A stretch of 64,000 nt of DNA, taken from contig JAJEGU010000033.1 in the NCBI GenBank assembly GCA_022819645.1, positions 27,377 to 91,376 of the forward strand, read 5' to 3'. How positions within the stretch are numbered: position 1 is the first letter of the stretch; each line of letters starts with the position of its first letter. The notes beneath the pieces were generated by a model, which saw nothing but the letters and a program-made list of their open reading frames with translations, was not told the DNA's origin and did no database searches. The stretch is from Pseudomonadales bacterium. Its GTDB lineage: Bacteria > Pseudomonadota > Gammaproteobacteria > Pseudomonadales > Pseudohongiellaceae. This document shows, piece by piece, positions 59,993 through 64,000 of the stretch. The translations under genes and the position numbers were made by a program.

Positions 59993-62458
59993 GTGCTGAG
60001 GCAATATAGCGAACTGGTTTTCGGCAGGCCCTGGCTGGTGATCGGCGTCACTGCCCTGGTGGTGGTCTGCTTTGGCTGGTTTGCCCAGTACTTTCGCCTC
60101 GACGCCTCCGCCGATTCGCTGTTGCTGGAAGACGACCCGGACCTGGCCTATTTCCGCCAGGTGGAAGCCCGCTACGGCATCCGCGAAATCGTCTATGTGG
60201 CTTACATTCCCGCTGGCGAGCTGTTCACGCCGGAAGAAATCGGCAAACTCGACAGCCTGCGCGAAGAGTTGCTGGCGATTGATCGTGTCGAAAGCATCGA
60301 CAGCATTCTCAATGTGCCGCTGTTCGGCGATACGCCGCTGACCGCGGTTTCCGAGAACTACCGGACCGTGGTGGATGAAGACATCGATCTCCCGGCCGCC
60401 CGGCGGGAACTGATCGCCAATCCCATCTACCGCGACGCCCTCATCAGCCCCGACGGCAATGCCGCCGGCCTGCAACTCAATCTGGCCATCGACGAAACCG
60501 CCCGGAGCCTGGTGAGCCGCCGGAGTGAATTGCGCCAGCTCCGGCTCGATGGCGCAATCGATGAAACACAGGCGGCGGAACTCGCCGAGGTCGAAACCGC
60601 CTGGGCCGAATACAGCGTCACCGTAAATACCAGGCAGAGCGAGTTGATCGCCGCGATTCGCGCCACCCTCGACCGCTATCGCGATGACGCAAGAATACAC
60701 CTCAGCGGCGCCCCCATGATCGCCGACGACCTCATCAGCTTTGTGCGCGGCGACCTTGGCAGTTTCAGCCTTGCCGTGGTCCTGCTCATCGTCGTCGCCC
60801 TCGGCCTGATTTTCCGCAAACCGCGCTTTGTCGCCATTCCGCTGCTCTGCTGCGCCGTCGCGGGAACCATCATGGTGGGTGTCCTGGGCATGATGGACTG
60901 GCGCGTTACCGTGGTCTCGTCGAACTTCATTTCCCTGCTGCTGATCATCACCATCTCGCTTACGGTGCATCTCACCGTGCGTTACCGCGAGCTGCGCGCG
61001 ACCCGCCATCACAGCCGCCACGGCAAGCTGCTGCGCCATGCGGTGCTGAGCATGTTCCGGCCCTGCCTGTACACCGCCCTGACCACCATCGTCGCCTTCG
61101 GCTCGCTCATCGTCAGCGGGATTCTGCCCATCATCACCTTTGGCTGGATGATGATGATGGGAGTCGCCACGGCGCTGATCGTGGCATTCACCCTGTTTCC
61201 CTCGATCATGTCCACCCTGCCTGCGGACCGCAGCCGGCTGTCGCCGGATTTGCGGCTCAATCTGACATCGGCGCTGGCGCGGCTCACCGATCGGCTGCGG
61301 GGCTGGGTATTCGTCATCTATGCGCTGATTCTGGCGCTCGGCGTGACCGGCCTGACCCGGCTGCGAGTCGAGAACAGTTTTATCGACTACTTTCGCGACA
61401 GCACCGAAATCCACCAGGGCATGAGCCTGATCGACGAACAGCTCGGCGGCACCCTGTCCTTCGACGCCATGGTCACCCTGCCGGACACCGGAGCCGCCTT
61501 CGACGACCCGTTCGCCGATGATTTTGACGATGGCTTCGGCGGTGGCTTCGACGAGGCAGCCGGCGACGCCTACTGGTTCACCGCGCCGCGCATGAACCAG
61601 GTCAAGGCCATGCACGAGTATCTGGACGCCGACCCGTACACCGGCAAGGTCCTGTCGCTTGGCTCCGTGGTGCAGCTTGCCGAGCAGCTCAATGGCAATG
61701 AGCCTGTGGATGGCCTTCTCTGGGCGGTGCTGTACAACCGCTTTCCCGAGGCCCTGCGGGAGGTCGTGCTGAATCCCTTCGTGCGGGTCGGCGACAATGA
61801 ACTGCGCTTCAATGTGCGGGTGCGGGAATCGGCGCCGGACCTCAATCGGAATGAATTGCTGCAAAGGGTGGAAACCGGCCTCGAAGAGGAATTCGGCCTT
61901 GCGCCGGAGCAGGTGCGGCTCACCGGTTTGCTGGTGATGTACAACAATGTGCTGCAGAGCCTGTTCCAGTCCCAGATCCTGACCCTGGGAGTGGTCATGT
62001 TCGCCATCATGGGGATGTTTCTGGTGTTGTTCCGTTCCCTGCCGATAGCGTTGTTATGCATTATTCCCAACGCCATCGCCGCATCCCTGGTTCTTGGCGT
62101 CATGGGCTGGCTCGATATTCCCCTGGACATCATGACCATCACCATCGCCGCGGTGTCGGTGGGCATCGGCGTGGACAACACCATCCACTACATGCACCGC
62201 TTCCGGCGCGAGTTTCCCCGGCTGGGGAACTATCGCAAGACGATGCATTTCTGTCACGACAGCATCGGCCGGGCGATGTACTTCACTTCCATGACCATTG
62301 TTGCCGGCTTTTCGATTCTGGTGCTGTCCAATTTCATTCCAACCGGCATTTTCGGCCTGTTGACGAGCCTGGCGATGCTCGTTGCCCTGACCGGCTCGCT
62401 GACCCTGCTGCCCCAGTTGCTTGCCACCTTCAAGCCACTGGGGCCGGAAACCGCCTGA
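59993..62458 (+). CDS. RND/MMPL-type (sterol-sensing-domain-like) membrane transporter
   Basis: 821 residues with a GTG start. A first transmembrane segment (LVIGVTALVVVCFGWFAQYF) is followed by a large periplasmic loop, a five-helix block at about 255-410, a second loop, and a second helix block at about 650-810. The DNTIHYMHRFRREF segment and the GMMDWRVTV/GWLDIPLDIMTITIAAVSVGIGVDNTI pattern are typical of the MMPL/Patched-like branch. Substrates may be lipids or hopanoid-like molecules. It overlaps the cytochrome-like gene by one base. Confidence 0.85.
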   Translation: MLRQYSELVFGRPWLVIGVTALVVVCFGWFAQYFRLDASADSLLLEDDPDLAYFRQVEARYGIREIVYVAYIPAGELFTPEEIGKLDSLREELLAIDRVESIDSILNVPLFGDTPLTAVSENYRTVVDEDIDLPAARRELIANPIYRDALISPDGNAAGLQLNLAIDETARSLVSRRSELRQLRLDGAIDETQAAELAEVETAWAEYSVTVNTRQSELIAAIRATLDRYRDDARIHLSGAPMIADDLISFVRGDLGSFSLAVVLLIVVALGLIFRKPRFVAIPLLCCAVAGTIMVGVLGMMDWRVTVVSSNFISLLLIITISLTVHLTVRYRELRATRHHSRHGKLLRHAVLSMFRPCLYTALTTIVAFGSLIVSGILPIITFGWMMMMGVATALIVAFTLFPSIMSTLPADRSRLSPDLRLNLTSALARLTDRLRGWVFVIYALILALGVTGLTRLRVENSFIDYFRDSTEIHQGMSLIDEQLGGTLSFDAMVTLPDTGAAFDDPFADDFDDGFGGGFDEAAGDAYWFTAPRMNQVKAMHEYLDADPYTGKVLSLGSVVQLAEQLNGNEPVDGLLWAVLYNRFPEALREVVLNPFVRVGDNELRFNVRVRESAPDLNRNELLQRVETGLEEEFGLAPEQVRLTGLLVMYNNVLQSLFQSQILTLGVVMFAIMGMFLVLFRSLPIALLCIIPNAIAASLVLGVMGWLDIPLDIMTITIAAVSVGIGVDNTIHYMHRFRREFPRLGNYRKTMHFCHDSIGRAMYFTSMTIVAGFSILVLSNFIPTGIFGLLTSLAMLVALTGSLTLLPQLLATFKPLGPETA

Positions 62459-62898
62459 TGGCGTTCCGCGCGGGGCGCTTGCCGCGGACCTTGCATGCCC
62501 TGGCCCTGTGCCTGCCGCTGCTAGTCGCCTGCGGGGAGGGCGAAACCGCATCCCGGGCCAATCCCTTTGCCGATGTTCCCCTGCCGCCGACGCCGGAATT
62601 CGTCGTGGCCGGCTACCGCAATGACCCCGCCGCCCTGCGCCGGGGCCAGGAGTTGTTCCTCGGCTCCTGCGTCAACTTTTGCCACAACCTGATCGAGGAA
62701 GAGTCCGATGTGGCGGATGCGCTGTTCCTGTTCGATTGCCGCTGGAAATACTCGGGCGACAATGCCGAAATCTTCCGGGTGATCAAGGAGGGAATTCCCG
62801 GGACCCGCATGGTGGGATTCGGCGACAATTTCCCCGAGGGCGATGACGATGTGTGGAAGATCATCGCCTGGATTCGCCACAGCCAGGACAACTGCTGA
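62458..62898 (+). CDS. Cytochrome c-like lipoprotein with a CX3CH motif
   Basis: 146 residues from the ATG at 62458 (TGATG overlap with the permease stop). The signal ends CLPLLVAC, a lipobox. The haem-type motif in GQELFLGSCVNFCHNL has three residues between the cysteines (CVNFCH) instead of two. A likely axial methionine lies in GTRMVGFGDNFPEGDDDVWKIIAWI, the usual end of class I cytochrome c domains. It could be an unusual c-type cytochrome or a derivative that no longer binds haem. Confidence 0.7.
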   Translation: MAFRAGRLPRTLHALALCLPLLVACGEGETASRANPFADVPLPPTPEFVVAGYRNDPAALRRGQELFLGSCVNFCHNLIEEESDVADALFLFDCRWKYSGDNAEIFRVIKEGIPGTRMVGFGDNFPEGDDDVWKIIAWIRHSQDNC

Positions 62899-62904
62899 AC
62901 GCCG

Positions 62905-63285
62905 TTATTCCGCGGCCTTGCGAAACACCGCCTGACGGTTCCTGGCGAGGACGCAGACCACCATGTAGTCGGGCAGGCAAGTGCGGGCGAAGACGACAGC
63001 GTGGCCGCGTTCCTCAAGCCGGGCTTCGATGATTCCCGACACGCCGGCGTATTCGGCTTCCAACAGGAGACTGGCGCCGGAAACACTGGCGTTGCCGCTG
63101 CTCCACTGAAAACCGAGCGATTCGATCTGCCGGACTTCGACCCGGCCGTCTTGCACCGCGACTTCCACGGAAAACAGCGTGCCCTCGGCGGTCCAGATTC
63201 CGTTCCACCGGGCCGAATCATCGCTTTCCGCAGCCGCCGCCGGGCCGGCGAGGCAACACAGCAGGGCGAACAGGGCGGCCTTCAT
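62905..63285 (-). CDS. Small secreted protein of unknown function
   Basis: 126 residues from the ATG at 63285, overlapping the NnrU-like stop (ATGA); the track start at 63897 runs through a repeat and the antisense frame. It has a signal peptide (ALFALLCCLAGPAAAAES), then alternating strands (WNGIWTAEGTLFSVEVAVQDGRVEVRQIE, ASLLLEAEYAGVSGIIEARLEERGHAVVF) that suggest a small beta-barrel. There is one cysteine pair (FARTCLPDYMVVCVLAR). The family is unknown. It is co-transcribed with the NnrU-like gene. Confidence 0.55.
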   Translation of the reverse strand: MKAALFALLCCLAGPAAAAESDDSARWNGIWTAEGTLFSVEVAVQDGRVEVRQIESLGFQWSSGNASVSGASLLLEAEYAGVSGIIEARLEERGHAVVFARTCLPDYMVVCVLARNRQAVFRKAAE

Positions 63286-63845
63286 TCGAGGATCAGACCC
63301 ACGCCGAACAGATCGCCATGAAAAACGAACACGGCGAAATACAGCAGGGAGCCGGTCACCAGGTACAGGAAATCCTGCATCAGCATGGGTTTGCGGAATT
63401 GTCCGAGATCGGGAGGTTCCCACAGGCTGAAGATCTTGACCGCGCTCCACAGGGCGAAGCTGCCGAACAGCAGTATGGAGGCGAGATCGCCATTGACCCA
63501 CAAATGCGCCGCCGCCCACAGAAACACCCCCATCAGCATGGGATGGCGCGTGACCATGCGCGTCAGCGATTTCCGCCCCACTCCCGCCATGATCAGGCAG
63601 AACACCGGCATCATGACGTAGTGGGAAATCCAGCGCAGCTCGAAAACCGGCTCCCAGACCATGATGAAGGGCGCCAGGGATTTTCCCCAGATCATCAGGC
63701 CCAGCCCGAACAGGGAGACGAGGCTGAAAGCGCCCTTGTACGCGCCTTCCGAGGGAAGCCTGCCCAGGGCCCCGTCCCGCAGGCCGAGTTCCCGCAGGCT
63801 GTGGGGCGCGAAGAAAAGAATCAATCCGGCAACAAGAACAGTCAT
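63282..63845 (-). CDS. NnrU-family membrane protein
   Basis: 187 residues from the ATG at 63845; the longer track start lies in a family C repeat. About six transmembrane segments, with the family pattern HSLRELGLRDGALGRLPSEGAYKGAFSLVSL at the start and RHPMLMGVFLWAAAHLWVNGD in the middle. NnrU-like proteins are linked to nitrite/nitric-oxide metabolism in some bacteria and also resemble methyltransferase-type membrane folds. The biochemical role is unclear. The gene overlaps the downstream small protein gene. Confidence 0.8.
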   Translation of the reverse strand: MTVLVAGLILFFAPHSLRELGLRDGALGRLPSEGAYKGAFSLVSLFGLGLMIWGKSLAPFIMVWEPVFELRWISHYVMMPVFCLIMAGVGRKSLTRMVTRHPMLMGVFLWAAAHLWVNGDLASILLFGSFALWSAVKIFSLWEPPDLGQFRKPMLMQDFLYLVTGSLLYFAVFVFHGDLFGVGLILE

Positions 63846-63859
63846 GGGGCAGCACACTT

Positions 63860-63929
63860 GGTATTCTCTGAAAAACTCCATCCGTGGAGTTTTTCATTAT
63901 CGCAAAACAAAAGCGTGGTTTTGTTTTGC
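63860..63929 (+). repeat. Family C double hairpin
   Basis: Identical in core to the 29.3-kb copy: stem GAAAAACTCCA/TGGAGTTTTTC (loop TCCG), then the second perfect stem GCAAAACAAAA/TTTTGTTTTGC. It is followed by GAATTCAATGGCTTAC, which is shared with the 47.3-kb composite. Confidence 0.85.
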
Positions 63930-64000
63930 TCCCGAATTCAATGGCTTACTCCAGTCACGGAGCATAGCTCCGTACCGTTGCGGCCGCGCTCGAAGCTGCG

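Noticed and set aside
59945-61864. 639-codon antisense ORF opposite the RND-like permease
   Set aside because: Gln/His-rich shadow frame without motifs. The same reasoning was applied to 3966-5282, 45391-47076, 52926-54557 and 7511-8452.

Overview
The window is high-GC bacterial chromosome from what looks like a free-living, probably aquatic or marine, heterotrophic gammaproteobacterium. The mutS-fdxA pair, a nearby NlpD-like lipoprotein, LPS-core-type glycosyltransferases, a large TonB-dependent receptor and DUF5916/PQQ exported proteins fit that group. No rRNA or marker gene here fixes the genus, so the taxonomy is inference. Genes are dense and operons short. There is no CRISPR array, no prophage and no transposase gene.

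Layout. 0-2.2 kb: the 3' end of a copper monooxygenase-type gene, a terminator, then an AT-rich island with a small ribbon-helix-helix-like gene overlapping a small membrane protein. 2.3-9.1 kb: a secreted alpha/beta hydrolase, an ICMT-like methyltransferase and a five-gene branched-chain-amino-acid-type ABC importer. 9.4-10.3 kb: a HepT/MntA toxin-antitoxin pair. 10.4-14.3 kb: exported enzymes (TIM-barrel protein, tandem FAH-domain protein, S1/P1 nuclease). 14.4-16.8 kb: a fused anthranilate synthase trpE(G) behind an unannotated 21-codon trpL leader with tandem Trp codons, an attenuator and a promoter that predicts a leaderless mRNA. 16.9-25.8 kb: serine hydrolase, 2OG-Fe(II) oxygenase-like protein, DUF4143 ATPase, TonB receptor, VOC protein, alcohol dehydrogenase. 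25.8-29.9 kb: beta-oxidation genes (fadJ-like multifunctional enzyme, acyl-CoA dehydrogenase) and a universal stress protein. 30-33.9 kb: a split spermidine-synthase-like pair and a divergent MerR-like/ARPP-1 pair with an array of ACTGTCA-type sites. 34-38.2 kb: two acyl-CoA dehydrogenases with a histidine phosphatase and an APH-like kinase. 38.2-40.3 kb: gene remnants, htpX and gmk. 40.5-44.3 kb: a 44-codon membrane ORF, a PQQ-type dehydrogenase and a second exported FAH protein. 44.8-55.5 kb: DUF5916 protein, tRNA-Arg(TCG), DUF1801, two glycosyltransferases, serine hydrolase lipoprotein, PETase/cutinase-like hydrolase, quinone oxidoreductase and acyl-CoA synthetase. 55.6-63.8 kb: mutS, fdxA, NlpD-like protein, RND/MMPL permease, a CX3CH cytochrome-like lipoprotein, a small secreted protein and an NnrU-like protein.

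The most striking structure outside genes is four families of short dispersed repeats. Family A is a 165-167 bp MITE-like element with 23-25 bp terminal inverted repeats and five full copies between 29.9 and 59.9 kb. Family B is about 144 bp when complete, built from REP-like palindromes with AATTCTCATT termini. Family C is a 42 bp hairpin whose stem varies in a compensatory way, sometimes followed by a second perfect hairpin. Family D is a 31 bp perfect hairpin. They fill most longer intergenic gaps and in several places supply the stop codon of the neighbouring gene.

Metabolically the window combines fatty-acid or other acyl-CoA degradation (acyl-CoA synthetase, three acyl-CoA dehydrogenases, fadJ-like enzyme) with uptake functions (TonB receptor, ABC importer) and many exported hydrolases. 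Starts were chosen by Shine-Dalgarno position and signal peptides. All functional names come from motif reading without database searches.
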